Source: Leucaena leucocephala
Taxonomy: Eukaryota; Streptophyta; Magnoliopsida; Fabales; Fabaceae
NCBI GenBank assembly: GCA_037074615.1
Contig: CM073534.1
Coordinates: 10,288,861 to 10,352,860 of the forward strand
Direction of reading: 5' to 3'
DNA length: 64,000 nt
Part shown: positions 48,531 through 61,559 of the stretch, in pieces
How positions within the stretch are numbered: position 1 is the stretch's first letter
Layout: each line of letters begins with the position of its first letter
The notes under the pieces: model-generated
What the model was told of the DNA's origin: nothing
The model's input: only the letters and a program-made list of their open reading frames with translations
The model's database searches: none
Made by a program: the position numbers and the translations under genes

Positions 48531-51253
48531 CTACTATTAAACACATAAAAATATTAAAAATAAGAAAGAGATTTAAATGTTGAACTGGTCATACTTTAAT
48601 TTAATTTAGTAATAATAATATTCTTTTTAAAAAAATGAAGAAACATCACTTATAAATAAAATGTATATAAAAAGAGGACAGCTGGGAAGGTTTGGAGTTT
48701 AGGAGACAGAGAGCATTTAAAGAGTATATGGGGAGGTGTGAAGTGGAGAGAGCTTATATTTTTTTTTTTTAAAAATATATTATTTTGAGTAATAAATAAA
48801 TTATTTTAATCTATAATTTCAATCACACCCAGAGACCACCCTGTTCTTGCTTGAAGTCCAAGAAGCAGAGTTTAATCCACATATTGTACCCTTTTAAAAC
48901 ATTTAAACAAGATAAATATTGCAATGCATGAAGAAATTTACATACTACTGTTTATTATATTAATTTCTAAAATTTGTATATCCCCATATGCTATTATAAA
49001 AATAATGTTTATTATATTAATTTTTTAGGACTCGGAGCAGAAAGAGAAGTGACGTGAGGGTAAAAAAAAGGAAAGGAAAGAAATTAATTGTCCAAAGTAT
49101 TTGCATTATTGCATGCACGCACGGAGTCAAAAGTTTTTTTTTTTTTTTTTGTGATTTTTAGACATTCCTGATTAAAGCGATTAAAGCATTTATGACTACA
49201 TGACATATAAATATTATTTATATTTAATTATTTCACAAACGTTTTCTTGCCTGAATTATTTCATAATCATATACGTAAAACATTTTTCATAAACGTTCCC
49301 AATTATTTCCAGTAGTTCCACACTTTTTTAAGGTTAAAATTCTTTTATATAACTATATGACTCAGTTAAATTTAAATATTATTAAATCTAATTAATAATA
49401 TTTTTTTAAAAAAATTATATTCATATATATTAGAATTTAAACTATTAAAACCTCTTTCTTTTAAATTAACAGTCTTTTTTTTTTTAAGTTAAGATTTTGT
49501 ATCCACATTTTGTAAATTGAGAGTTATTACTGCAAGACATTTACTACTACATTTATAAGATCCCACTTTTACTAGTTGAAGGCTAATAAATAGAGCTTCT
49601 AAAAACCAATCAATATCAATATGTCATAGAAAATTTATCTAATGCTTATTATTAATACTCAATCCAATTTTATATGTAAAAACCTAGATAATTAATTTAT
49701 AGAAATTAAAAAATAGTTAAGTTAATTATTTATAAAAAAAGAGTTTATTAATTTACTAATAAAATTAAACTGCACATAATTCTTTGATAGGCTGATAACT
49801 AATAAGCATATCCTTTGTAATCTTTTTATTATTATTTAGTTCATTATTTTTCTTACTAGAAACATAATATGATGATTAAAAGTTTAAGAGTGATACTAAG
49901 ATGAGAGATTGTACTAACTTAACCAAAAAATTTAAATTTAAGTTCTAAGTATATAGTTGTGTTAAATACTAGTTGCTCTTATAATTTAACTTGATTCATT
50001 TGAATTAGTTATATTGTTCAATATTACTTTCAAATATTAGGATATTAGATTATTTGATCCCAAATCATTCAAGAAAACTGTAGTAAAAGGATTATAAGAA
50101 AAAAAAATTAAAAAATTAATATAATATTTAATTTTTTAAATTTATACGAATTTTAGTTTTAATCTATCAAATTTTATATAATAATTTTCAATACTTTAAT
50201 AAGTAAAATGATTTATATTTTTATTAAATTATAAAAACTGATATTTTAGATGAAAAAAATTTAAGAAACTAAAATTTATGATTTAAAATTTAATTGATTA
50301 GAATTAAAATAAAAATAAATGTGAGGATAAAATATTATATTATCCCTAATTAAAAGGATTAAAAAGTGAATGAGATTAGAGTGATTTGGCACCTCAAGCT
50401 TGAAAGGCATATTTGTAGCATAAAAGTAAAAGTCGTAAAGTGTAATTAAGTATTTTTTTTATTTGATATAATGATAACTATTTCTATTTCTATTTTTAAT
50501 ATTTTAAATTATGTTAATTATATGAAAAAAATTAGAAAATAAGATAGTAGAAATTAAAATTAAATATTTTAAATTATTTTATTTTAAATTATAAAATTTT
50601 TAGATAATTTTAACTTTTTCAAGTTATAAAAAAATATTTTAAACTATTTTATCTGAAATAATAAAAAAAATATATCAATTCTATATTTATTTTTAATATA
50701 TTAAATAAATTTTTAAAATATATTTAAAATTTAATTTTATTTTTATTTTTGTTCCTATTTTTTTTTTTTTATCAAAAACCTTTTTATCTTTACCAAACAC
50801 GTACCGGGAAGAGTGTGTTTCGTTTGGAGAAATTAAACGACGCGTAAGAAGAAGAAGAAGAAAGTTTGGGAATACGCGTAGGAATCGTTTTGTGGGTCTT
50901 ACAAGTTTCAATTTGTTGGTCTTTTTCTTAAATTTGTTTGTGTGTTGATTGGAATACGAATCTTCTTCCATTGGAAGTAGTCAACAATCCTTTCTCATTC
51001 AAACTTCCTTTTACTTTTCTTTCTTTCTCTTTTTCTTTTGAAATAACAAAGTCACGTGATGATTATTTTTTAACAACAATTAAAAATATACACTAATGTC
51101 AATTCATAAATGATCATATCCAATATAAAATCAAATTACTAATGGTGATTAGCTGGAGTAATTAATAGAGAATCAAATACGATGGTCTTTAATATTTAGG
51201 TCAAGGATTGGAAGTTGAAACTTTGTGGATGAAAAACTTCATTAACAATATAA

Positions 51254-51576
51254 AGGCATAAATGAATCTTTAATCTTTTAATTTTATATAAAAAATTATT
51301 TTAATTCCTTAATTTTATGAAGTATTTTTTTTTTAATTTTATAATCATAACACCATTAATTTTATTAAAAAAATAAATCCCATTAAAATTTTAAATGTTG
51401 CAATATACTTTTAAATATTAATATATTAAATTTAATTTTAAAAAATAACAATAATTTCACACAAAAATTATCTGAGACAATCAGTGTTATATATGATTGA
51501 AAATATATTTTATAAAATTAAAGAATAAAACTAAAATTTTGTATAAAATTAGAGAAATAAATACGTACTTTTGCCT
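51254..51576. mobile_element. Long-TIR AT-rich MITE, probably Mutator-like
   Basis: The left arm begins AGGCATAAATGAATCTTTAA and the right arm, read inverted, begins AGGCAAAAGTACGTATTTAT. Both then run into TTTAATTTTATA-type repeats over some 80 bp. The arms resemble those flanking the gene fragments at 59.3-60.0 kb. No clear 9-bp target duplication was found. Confidence 0.45.
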
Positions 51577-52278
51577 AATAGAACAGATTTATTTTTTACC
51601 AAAGAAAAGTTATTTTATTTTGAGCTTCACAACCGTGGAATGTAAATTAATATATAGAATTTTACTTGGAATAAAAAGTGTATAGAATTTTACATATAGG
51701 TATACATTTCACTTTATAAAAATAATTATTTTGATGTAATATAATTTTTTATTATAAAATTCTTAATTACATTGTCATTTATTTTGTCTCTAAAAACAAC
51801 AATTAATTATAAAAGTTTAGTATTATAATATATATGAGTTTATCAACTATTTCTACTCGCTCCTATAAAGAGGAATTAGCACATTCAAATTTTAGACAAT
51901 ATATATTTAAATTATCAGCAGTGCCATGACTTTTTATATCTTAATTTATTTGTTATTATTGAATCACTAACTTATTATTAATGGTATATTAGATTTGTAA
52001 GTTGAAACTCTTTAACTTTTGATTGATAACACCCTAACGTGTTAAGAGTGTTATATTAATTTCTCAATTGAAAATTTAAGATAAATTTATCTTTCTATAA
52101 TTTTAATGAAAATCATCTACAAAATTTCACAACAATTTGGTGATTTTATAATAGTAATAATTTGTCTTATTTGACATATAAGTTTAATTCCCTAAAGCAT
52201 TTCATAAATGAAAACAATAATGCTTTGAAAATTTGGTTAATTCTTTTAAATTATTTTGAAAAAATCTTCTAAAATTAT

Positions 52279-52760
52279 GAGCCCATTTGAATAGGATTTT
52301 GAAAAATGGTTTATGAAAAAAAAAGTTTGGACAGCTTATAGAAAAGAGTTTTTGGACAAGAGTTTATAAAAAAAAATAGTTTTGAATAAATGAGTGTTTA
52401 GATAGTTATTTTCAGAAGTATTTTTATTATTGGTAAATTACAAAAAAGAGTATAAGTATTAAATGATGAGAGATAAGATATAAGAGGAGATAGCGTATAA
52501 AAAAAGAAAAGATAGAGGTATAAGAAAAAATATGAGAGATAGTGTAAAAAAAGTATGAGTAATATAGTAATTAGTTAGTTTATAAACTATTTTACTGTTC
52601 CATAAGTTATTCTGACCAGTTTATCTGAAATTTTTATTTTAAATTGTAATTTAATTTAAAAATTTATTTAAATAAATATAGTCATTTATTTAAAATAAAT
52701 AAATTAAAATTTTATCTCAATTTTTTTTTTTAAAATCATAGTTTAGTAAAAATCAAGCCC
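52279..52760 (+). mobile_element. Tourist-like MITE, family A
   Basis: Begins gagcccatttgaataggatt and ends near aaaaatcaagccc, an imperfect inverted pair. It has aataaatgagtgtttagata, a GA-rich centre and gtaatatagtaattagttag. Confidence 0.72.
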
Positions 52761-53466
52761 TGTATATGTGCGTATGGGGAAGATTGAATATCATGAAAAA
52801 GTAGCGAAGTCGGTCTGAAGGAAACATGGAGGCACATACGACTGATTCTGAATATGTGAAGACAAATTTGAAAAGTCACAATCTTCCCCCATCTCATAAA
52901 TTATTATATTATTTTTTTTAAAATATTATACATATTTAAAATAAAATGAATGATAAGGATTTATCATGCAAGACAAATTTGACAAGATTTTTCATCAATT
53001 CTTTTATTACATTGCTTTATTTTTCAAATAACATAAAAATCAAATTTATATTGAAGGTGATGTGTGATTAGCGCGTTAAATAGGTCATCATCTGACATAT
53101 ATAAACACTTTAAGTGATATTTAATTAATGATGGAATATCATAGACTAGTTCTTCCAAAACTTTATACTTTACGTAATATTCTGTTGATTATGTTATTAA
53201 AAATTCGCATTACGTACATAATTATATATATAATTAATCCATTAATTAATTGTAAAGCTCAAACAAAGTCATGGGAGACACTCGAACAGAGTGAAAGCCT
53301 AAATAAATTAAACCAAAATTCACATCATCTTCATCTTTTTACGACCATAGATCACCACCGACATAAAATATTTTTTGGCCAGATACGAAGGATAAATATT
53401 TACCCATTTAAACGGCCTAAAAAATCAGGTTTATATAATTTAAAGAAATAAAAAGTATAGACTTTA

Positions 53467-53819
53467 CATAATTCATATTTTTAATAAAAAATTTTAAAAA
53501 AAGATTGAGTCTCCTCATAGATTGAATACACTTCAAATAATTATATCTCTCTTTTTTTCACAAGTTTAAGTCACAAATGATAGGTACATAATTCATATTT
53601 TTTTATAAAAAAAAATTAAGTCTCTTCAGAAATTGAATACGCTTTAAATAGTTATATGTCTTATTCTTTCATAAGTTTAACTCACAAGTGATAGATACAT
53701 AATTCATATTTTTTTATAAATTTTTTTTGAAAAAAGATTTAGTCTCCTCAAAAATTAAATATGCTTCAAATAATTATATGCCTCATTCTTTCATAAATTT
53801 AACTCACAAATGATAGTTA
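53467..53819 (+). repeat. Three tandem copies of a roughly 118-bp unit plus the start of a fourth
   Basis: Copies start at 53467, 53587 and 53698, each opening cataattcatattttt and closing with ctcacaa(a/g)tgatag. They are about 120, 111 and 122 bp long. The fourth copy is cut after cataattca at 53820. Confidence 0.88.
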
Positions 53820-55940
53820 CATAATTCACTTGAGCATATTAAAACCACACATCATCACCATTCAACTAGTAATATCCTCCTTTATTTTGCTCCCAATGGC
53901 CCTTTTCATATTTTTCTTTTATATATCTATCTAACCAATTTATATTAGAGTATTATTAAATCTAATTATAAGTATAGTATATTTACATGACTTGAACTCA
54001 AAACTCTTAATTTTAATGGCTAAACTCTTTCATTTAGATTAACGCCCATTAGTAAGGTCTTTTTTTATGTTTTGAAAGCACCATGTATAGTTTAGAGAAT
54101 AATGCCTCCTATTGATGTATGAACTAATTATAGATTAATTCTAATACTAAATATAATATATTAATTTACTTTATTTATTATATTTATTATTTTTTAAATT
54201 AATTTATCTAACTTATAAATTGATATATATATATATATATAATCAATGTTACATAATAGTATTCTAAGTAAATCATGTCATATTTATTATAATTAATTAA
54301 TTAATTTATTTTTAATTTTAATTGAGTAATTCTGTTAAGAAACGTAAAGGTATTATTTAATGAGTCAGATATTCAAACATTATAAGAGTACTCAACTACA
54401 TACATGTAACTTTATCAATATAATTTTTAATTTATAAATTTTGAACACTCAACCTTATTTAAAGGAGATCAAGTCCTTTCCAGCCAACATAACCATTCAT
54501 ATTTCTACATAAGAGGAGAATTGCAAATTTACTTCTACATCTCAAATAAACTTGCATTTCAACAAGATTATGTATTGACTCGAACGATTAATTAGTTCAG
54601 ATATTGATTAGCTAGTTTAGAGTCATAATTAACAATTAATTAGCCAACAAAAAGATGATGTTAATAAGAAATTGAATTTCAAACAAATAATTTAACTGTA
54701 GCATTTAAATCATCACGTAATATTATCAATAAAAATGAAAAATGAAAAATTAATTCATATATACTTTTTAATTATTGTCAATCTTTATCTTTTCCCGTGC
54801 TATTGATATTTTTATTTTTTATAAGCACTTGAATAAAAAATATATAAAACTCAATGAAAATCCCACTTATTTATGACGTGTAAATATCAAATTAAAAGAA
54901 ATCATACTATTTATAATTTAAAAATAATATAGCTTGTGCAAGTAAATTTTTTGGAGTTAGACTACTTGCAAAAAGAAAATAGTGCCCCTTATATTTTCAA
55001 ACCGTAGTTTTGTATAATAGTAATACTCATATCTAATCTAGCACGAAAATATATAAGGGGAATGATACTTGGAAACCATATAAGAAAAATAATGACACTT
55101 TATATCCCCGAAATTTTAAAATTTTAATTGGGGACCTTTGGTGCTTTACTGCCATTTTTTCAAAAGGACAATTAACAAAAAGTGTCTCTATTCATACACG
55201 AAATGAAAATCTTAAAAGGCTAAGTTAGAAATCCCAGAAGCTTGAATTGAAATAAAATTTACTTACGAGTTTTTTCTTTTAATCTTAAGAGTGTTGGAAG
55301 CTAAGTTAGAAAAATAATATACATACAAGTATAAAATGGTATAAAAAATGAAGTAAAAAATTACTTAATTGAAAACAACTCTAATTGAAGTCTTCAAGAT
55401 TTCCAATCTGCTGCTCCAATTCTAAATATAAAATATATTTAATTAATTTAATTAAATTAAATAATTAGATAAGTGAGTTATTATATTATATTTTTATAAA
55501 ATACCCTAATCATTTTTATTAATCTCTTCACTTTTATTATTTAACTTTTGTTGAGAGAGTATCAAGTAATTTAAAAAAATTAATAAATTTAAAAAATAAA
55601 TTTTATATTTAAAACTAAGATCAACTCGCAATTAAATTATATATTTATAACTAGATGAATATTATTTATGTGATTTTTTTAGTTTTATTTATAAAGTGTG
55701 TATATTATTAAATAAGGGTAGAGTTACAAAATTATCAAATTTTATAGAGTTAATAAGATTGAAAGTTTTTCTTAATTTTTTTATAAATATGTTAGAAATG
55801 ATTTATAAATAATATAAGAAAAATATTTTTTTTTAAATGTCAGAAAGAGAACTAAAGTTTTTAATTCAAAATTTAAAATTTCATAATACTAAAATATCTT
55901 TAGAAAAATTAAGGATAAATCCCTATTTGACAAATTAATT
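53820..55940. other. AT-rich intergenic, no gene seen
   Basis: Non-coding, with an AT run near 54223-54242 and MITE-like AT-rich repeats at about 54110-54360. No recognisable open frame. Confidence 0.5.
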
Positions 55941-55954
55941 AATAAATGGGACCA

Positions 55955-56275
55955 TAGAAGGTAATTGCATATTACGAAAGGTCGATTGCATGTTAGTATT
56001 GATTGCATTTTATGGAAGGTTATTGTATATTGCAAAAGGTCTATTGCACATAATAGAAAGTAATTGCATATTGTGTAATATCACATGCATTTCGATACTA
56101 ATTCTATTTTATAGAAGATAGTTAATTACATACTCAGAAAGATATATTCCATGTGATAGAAGATAATTTTACATTGTAAAAGGTTGGCTAATTACATATT
56201 GTGAAAGATCAAACACATATTATATAGAATGTAGGTTACATATTGTGAAATGTTTATTACAAATCCTAAATGCCA
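55955..56275 (+). repeat. Degenerate short repeats around (G)AAAGGTNNATTGCATATT
   Basis: About ten imperfect repeats of 25-35 bp, each with a ttgcatatt/ttacatatt core followed by a gaaag(g/a)t-like segment. The pattern is clear to the eye, although the copies are strongly diverged. Confidence 0.6.
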
Positions 56276-59068
56276 GTTAATTTTTTGATGGTGTTTTTTT
56301 TACCAATTTTTCCAATATCTCTATTCTCTTTATTAATTGTCAAATTTCAAATGTCATTTTGTCCAATATTAATACTAGTACTACCCAAAATTTAGAAGAG
56401 AAAGATTTATATACTCTAAAAGTATCATATTATTTAAATTTTATTTAATTAAAATACAATAACTTAATTGATAATTTATATAAAAATCACAATTTATTTT
56501 ATTTTTATAAGACATAAATATTTTAATTTGAAACAAATATTTATATAAGTTATTGGCTAATTAAAATTAAATATATTAAATTATTATATTTTAATTAGAT
56601 AGAATTTAGATAAAATAATATTTTTGAATATGTAAATATTTATGTATCTGAAATAGATAATTGATTATTTAATACTTGTTAAATAAATAAATGGGAGTGA
56701 AGGTGACAACCGTGTAGACAGCAAAGCACATTAAATGTCTTATGTCTCCCTCGTCCGTTTTATCCACAGGCCACGGTTGCTAGAACTGGATTGGACTGCC
56801 AGGTCTGGTTAGAAAATAATGGCATCTAAGTTGGCATATACCACTCGGGTCCTATAATAAGTCTATTTTAGTTAAAAATTTTAGTTTTTGATACAAGTTC
56901 ACTTGTAAAAATATTAACGAATGTCTTTTAATTTTATTATTATTGAAAAAGTGGAGAGAGAAAATGTAAGTAATACTCAATAAGTTTAAAAATTTTTAAA
57001 TTTAAAATATATTAAATAATTTAACTAATTGATGGAAGCTAGTATCTAGTACTTAGTTTATATCTATTTAACAGTTTCTTTTCTTTTAATTTATTTTAAT
57101 TACTCTCTCTTATTCTTTTTATAAGCAATATCTAAATAAATCAAGTGGATTAAAGTTATAGTTACAATTAGTTAAAAATAATTAATATATTAAAAATATA
57201 ATTATTTTTTAAATATATTATTATTTATAAGGATAATGGTTAATTGAGAGAATGAGTAGTAAAAAAAATGAGAAAGAATGAGTAAAAAAATAGTTGAGAG
57301 AGATATATAATTAATTAAAAGTAAAGATAATAAATATATTAAATTTTTAGATTAAATAAATTACTACTTATATATATAGAACTACTTATATAAGAGAATA
57401 TTGTTTATAAAAAATAATTGGAAGAAGTTTTATTTTAGTTTATGGGATAGTGGGCAGTTATTTACCCCACTCCGTTATTTTTTAGTTTAATTATTTTTAT
57501 TTGTTTAGGGTTATATACTTTCGTCCTCTTATTTTTTACGGCAGACTTTGATATTGAATTTGAAAGACAGTTACTTTTCTTTTGGCTTTATCTCTCTGGT
57601 CTTTCCTTCCCTTTTCCATTCTCTTCTGATCTTTCTGAACCTCTATGTTTTACATCACTAATTTTTTTTAATATGTAAAATTAGTTAAAATAAACTTATA
57701 TATATATATATATATAAAAGATTATAGTGATATAAAGAAACGGATATGAACAAATATAATAGGATATAGTTGGACATGATATATTAGACATATATAAATA
57801 AATATTGTCTAAATTATTTTTATATGTAGCGGTGTGTAGAAACCCGTGTTTTCAGTCCACTCGTCCGAACCTAAAAAAAATTATTCAATTTAATTTAAAA
57901 ATATTATTTAAAATATATTTAGATAGGATTGGATTCAACTAATTGTTAGGGAGGGTAAGATATTGGACAATATATGCCAACGTATCTATTTTGTCATACC
58001 CTATATATATATATTTTATTTTTTTAATCTTATTTTTTTAATTTATTCTATTTATAATTCTCTTTACTCATTTCTAAAGTATTGATTATAATTTTTATAT
58101 TTATATAGATACTAAAATTATTTATATACTTTATTTGCCAAACATTTAATTATTGGTGTTATAATACAGTTACAGATATCTGACTCTTACAGATTTTTAT
58201 TTTTATTTTTATTATATATATATAATTAATTTTAAGATTTTAATTATTATTATTATCTTTCTTATTACTTTATTTTTAATATATTATAGATATTATTTAA
58301 CTTTTAAAAATATAAATATAATATTATTCTATAAATTTATTATTATATATTTTTTTCATAATATAATCAGGATATTATAATTTAGTATGTCAATTTACAT
58401 ATGTTTAACTTAAAATAATTAAAATTTTTATCAGATAGAATTAGATATTAAATTATAAAATATAGTTTATATTTTTTTTATGTACACCCCTATTTACATG
58501 TATTATTTAAAAATATCACTTTAATTGGAACCGAACAGTTTATTGAACCAATGTCTCTACTTTTTTTTTTTGGTACAAACATTTTTGTAACCAATGTCTC
58601 TACTGTGTCTAGTATATTGAACTTATGGTTTGACCCGGCCAATCCGATCCCATTTTAAGTATTACTATGGTTCTCGCAGTTTCCCACATAGCACGTGACA
58701 TGCACACTCGTCAATGTATTCATACGGACACTATACGCTTCATTTTAATTATTGATAATTTTATGATAACAGTGACAAAAATCATGTTTTCAATTTCCAT
58801 CATCTTATTTAATTCTACTTCGATATAAACTTTACATCATTTTTCATGCAGCCTGTATCATTATATTTTTATCAATGATTTATTGAATATACTGTGAATT
58901 TTACTTTACCATATTTACTTTTTTATTTTTTTTTCTGATATGATATCTAATATTCAATATCATTATTATTTGAGGTTTGACCGTTTGAGTAGTCCGGCCA
59001 TAAATAGATAGGTCTTTAGCATTTTTAGATAATCATTTTTATTAATACTAATGTAGTAATAATTTAGA
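56276..59068. other. AT-rich intergenic, no gene seen
   Basis: Non-coding. GC-richer patches at about 56690-56860 and 58600-58740 (containing gacccggccaatccgatccc) look like transposon remains but have no readable frame. Confidence 0.45.
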
Positions 59069-59304
59069 GATATTCTCTAATAATTTAATTTAATATAAAT
59101 TTAATCTCTCAAATTTTTATATATATTAATTTTAATTTTTTAATTTTTAAATATAAAAATTTTAATTCTTTAATTTTACCCCTTATAACTCTATTACTCC
59201 TTATATTTTTAATAGTGTTAAATTTATTTACATAGCACTAATAATATAGATATATTTATTTAGAGATATGATTATACAAAATAGGGTGATGATATATATA
59301 TAGA

Positions 59305-59527
59305 ACACGCATGCGCAGAGTCATCTTCCTTCTCATTTTTGCCGTCAATATGTCATCCTTCTTGGCTTCACCTGTCTTCTTCTCTGGCTCTGTCGCCAGC
59401 ACCCCACCACAACCCCCCGGCGGCCAGGCGGGTCAACTTATCTCAGTTTGCTTAACACATCCACTGGTTACGTACCCTACCACTGTCAGCTTCTTCTCCT
59501 TCATGTTCGTGGCTATGGAGTCGATGC
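59305..59527 (-). pseudogene. HIPP (heavy-metal-associated isoprenylated plant protein) fragment
   Basis: On the minus strand, after a tgcag acceptor at 59528, the frame reads GIDSIATNMKEKKLTVVGYV, then TSGCVKQTEIS and a stop. A second frame continues with TEPEKKTGEAKKDD. Plant HIPPs have ...GVDSIAIDMKEKKLTVIGxVD...TEIxSVGPAKEPEKKKEE..., so this is the second half of an HMA domain and its Lys/Glu-rich linker. The metal-binding CxxC, which lies in the preceding exon, and the C-terminal CaaX box are absent. The stop and frame change make it a relic. The + strand frame 59311-59547, which looks like a secreted peptide, is its antisense shadow. Confidence 0.78.
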
Positions 59528-59649
59528 CTGCAGACTTTCAGCTTTAGTTTCTAAATCTATATAACAAATTATCACTATGGATTTGGTAAAATTAATTGTT
59601 AACTAAGAAAAACAAAAGAAATATGTCCTAATAGTGCTAATCAAAACCA

Positions 59650-60000
59650 ACAAGCTTTCCGATATCCTACCGATATCGAGCGAGAACCTCGAATCGGTGT
59701 CGCGCTACCTGCGTCCAAACCCGTAATCAGCGATCTCTGACTGGGTTTCCCGGAATTGCTTTCCGATTGGCTTTTCTACCGGCAATGAGGCAGACCCACC
59801 GCCTGCCTCCATTTCTGCAATTTTTTTTGCTAAAAACTGAAGTCGCAGACCAGAAACTCGTACAATTTCTTGGAAATGTCTCCCTCCGAAAGTCCTTTTA
59901 GCTTGTGAATCGAGATCTATATGGTCCTTCATGGTTTTCAAATCTTCCTCCGGCTCCTCTTCCCTCAATCTAGATCTCTATGGTACTTTTCGTCTTGGGT
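59650..60000 (-). pseudogene. OCTOPUS/DUF740 family fragment
   Basis: The minus strand encodes EEEPEEDLKTMKDHIDLDSQ, then GGRHFQEIV. In a shifted frame it gives SFWSATSVFSKKI, and back in the first frame LPVEKPIGKQFRETQSEIAD and YGFGRR, followed by a TAG and RDTDSRFSLDIGRIS. OCTOPUS-type proteins have ...KDHIDLDSQ...FKEIAGSFWSAASVFSKKLQKW...PIGRQFRETQSEIADYGFGRRSCDTDPRFSLDAGRIS... in this order. The family consists of membrane-associated proteins that act in phloem differentiation (family knowledge). Two frame changes, the stop and the absence of flanking sequence show that it is only a fragment of the gene's middle. It lies next to the HIPP fragment, with which it has no normal linkage. Confidence 0.83.
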
Positions 60001-60267
60001 TTAATATTTTATTTTTTAAAAACTAAAAAATATATATATCCGAGTCAGTATATACGCCATCATTATATTTTGTACAAGCAACTCATCAAATAATTATGTT
60101 AAACAGTATTAATGTCAATTTAACATTGTTAAAAATATAAAGATTAAACTCTACACATTTATAAATTTAAAAAACTAAAATTTTATATTTAAAATTTAAA
60201 GATTAAAATTAAAATTTATGTAAAATTAAAAAACTAAAATTTATATTAAATTATATGATTTTTTATC

Positions 60268-60552
60268 AATAAACAATTGTTAAAATACATTTTTTAAATT
60301 ATTTAAACACGTAATCTCAAATTTAAATTTATATTAATAAAAAATATTTTTAAAAAATTAGTATTAATTAAATTTAATAATATTCAAATATAATTCACTC
60401 AATTAATTATATAAAAAAATTGTTTTCTCCCAATGATTCTGGATAATTTCATCTTAATTGTTAGAGCCATTTGTTTCATTTTATATATTTATTGTTTATT
60501 ATAGAAGAAAAAAACTACAACGCAGTGATAAGATACTATTTAATATTTATTG

Positions 60553-60587
<35 letters not shown>

Positions 60588-61283
60588 TTTTTAAGAATTT
60601 TTAAAGGATAACTTTGGGTGACACAAAATTAAGATTAGGAAGGCTAAATATAAACTTTTACGAGTCTTAAAGACACATTAAACCCGTGTGTTGAATTAAA
60701 AAACCATTTGATAAAGGAATTTTCAAAATACCATCATCCAGATCTTATATATAAGTAAAAATATTTAAAAATTTAATATATTTTTATATTTTTATCTCCA
60801 ATTAATTACATATATATCTCCTACTAATTTTCTCTCGTTTATTTTTTACTAACTCCCTCTCTCATCTATCATTCTCATAAATAAAAGAATAATTAAAAAA
60901 TAAATTATAATTTTTATATATTTATTGTTTCTAATTAATTTTAACTAATATTTTAATAAATATGATTTTAGTAATTTTATAAAAAAACTGAAAAGAATAT
61001 TAGCTAGTAATTAATTTTAAAACATGGTCTTAATTCTAGAAGAATGCGAATATTAATATACATTTTTCCACATGCAAAAAACTAACCAATAATTAAGATA
61101 TTGCTAAATCCTACTTAATGAGGGGTTTATGATTAATCCTCACCAACGACTTAGAATCTAAAGATTGCCTTCACTAATTAAAATAAAGTTTTTTTATTTG
61201 GAGAAGCAACATCATTTCCTATTCATCCTCTAGCCACAAAATCCACAACATCATTTAATATAATTATATCCTACATCTATTAT
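60268..61283. other. AT-rich intergenic with an AT microsatellite
   Basis: Non-coding. An AT dinucleotide run lies at about 60556-60585. No gene seen. Confidence 0.5.
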
Positions 61284-61468
61284 TAATAGGAGTTAGTTCG
61301 AACAATAAACGATTTAATATTGTTTAAATAAAATTTTGAGTTTGATCCTTAGTGTATACAAAAAATTTCTATTAGGAAACTCACTTACTATAGCTAAGTG
61401 TACGACGCGGCTCAGATCCAGATATAGTTCGGGCAAAGTTTCGATGAATTAGGTGGACAACAAAAAAT
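61284..61468 (+). mobile_element. Older, mutated copy of the SINE at 44400
   Basis: Follows the same order as the younger copy: agttagttcgaacaataaac, gagtttgatcc, attaggaaactcacttacta, tgtacgacgcggctcagatc, cgggcaaagtttcgatgaat and ggtggacaacaaaaaa. Many C-to-T and G-to-A changes have accumulated. No clear target duplication remains. Confidence 0.8.
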
Positions 61469-61559
61469 CCTACCTTTATTCTTTTTTTCCCTCTTTCTAT
61501 TTCTGGAACAATCTCCCTTCCTCTATTAATCTTTCTCTTTCTTAGTGTTTCTCTCTCTT

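Larger units (their letters stand above)
48531..53466. other. Long AT-rich intergenic stretch with scattered MITEs
   Basis: No gene seen. The minus-strand frame at 50693-50971 (Met-led, Lys-rich, low-complexity) and the frames at 51497-51685 and 53128-53451 show no family resemblance. Identified transposon pieces at 51254-51576 and 52279-52760 are listed separately. Confidence 0.5.
59069..60267. mobile_element. Candidate Pack-MULE: inverted AT-rich arms flanking two captured gene fragments
   Basis: Left arm about 59069-59300 and right arm about 60045-60267 are imperfect inverted repeats. For example ccttatatttttaatagtgt (left, 59199) pairs with the inverse of the sequence at about 60122-60141. 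ttacaatttaatttaatata-like sequence and tacaaaatannntgatg also recur in inverted order with the same spacing. Between them lies a GC-richer core with pieces of two unrelated genes on the minus strand. Long AT-rich inverted ends around captured exons are typical of Mutator-like Pack-MULEs. Exact ends and a 9-bp target duplication could not be fixed, so the boundaries are estimates. Confidence 0.55.

Noticed and set aside
50693..50971. 92-residue minus-strand frame beginning MEEDSYSNQHTNKF
   Set aside because: Its Lys-rich low-complexity tail comes from AT-rich DNA and there is no family signal; chance is more likely.
53467..53828. Possible CRISPR-like array
   Set aside because: The repeats are long, contiguous and diverged without unique spacers, in a plant genome; this is an ordinary tandem repeat.
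59311..59547. 78-residue frame with a signal-peptide-like start on the + strand
   Set aside because: The opposite strand encodes a clear HIPP fragment, so this is its antisense shadow.
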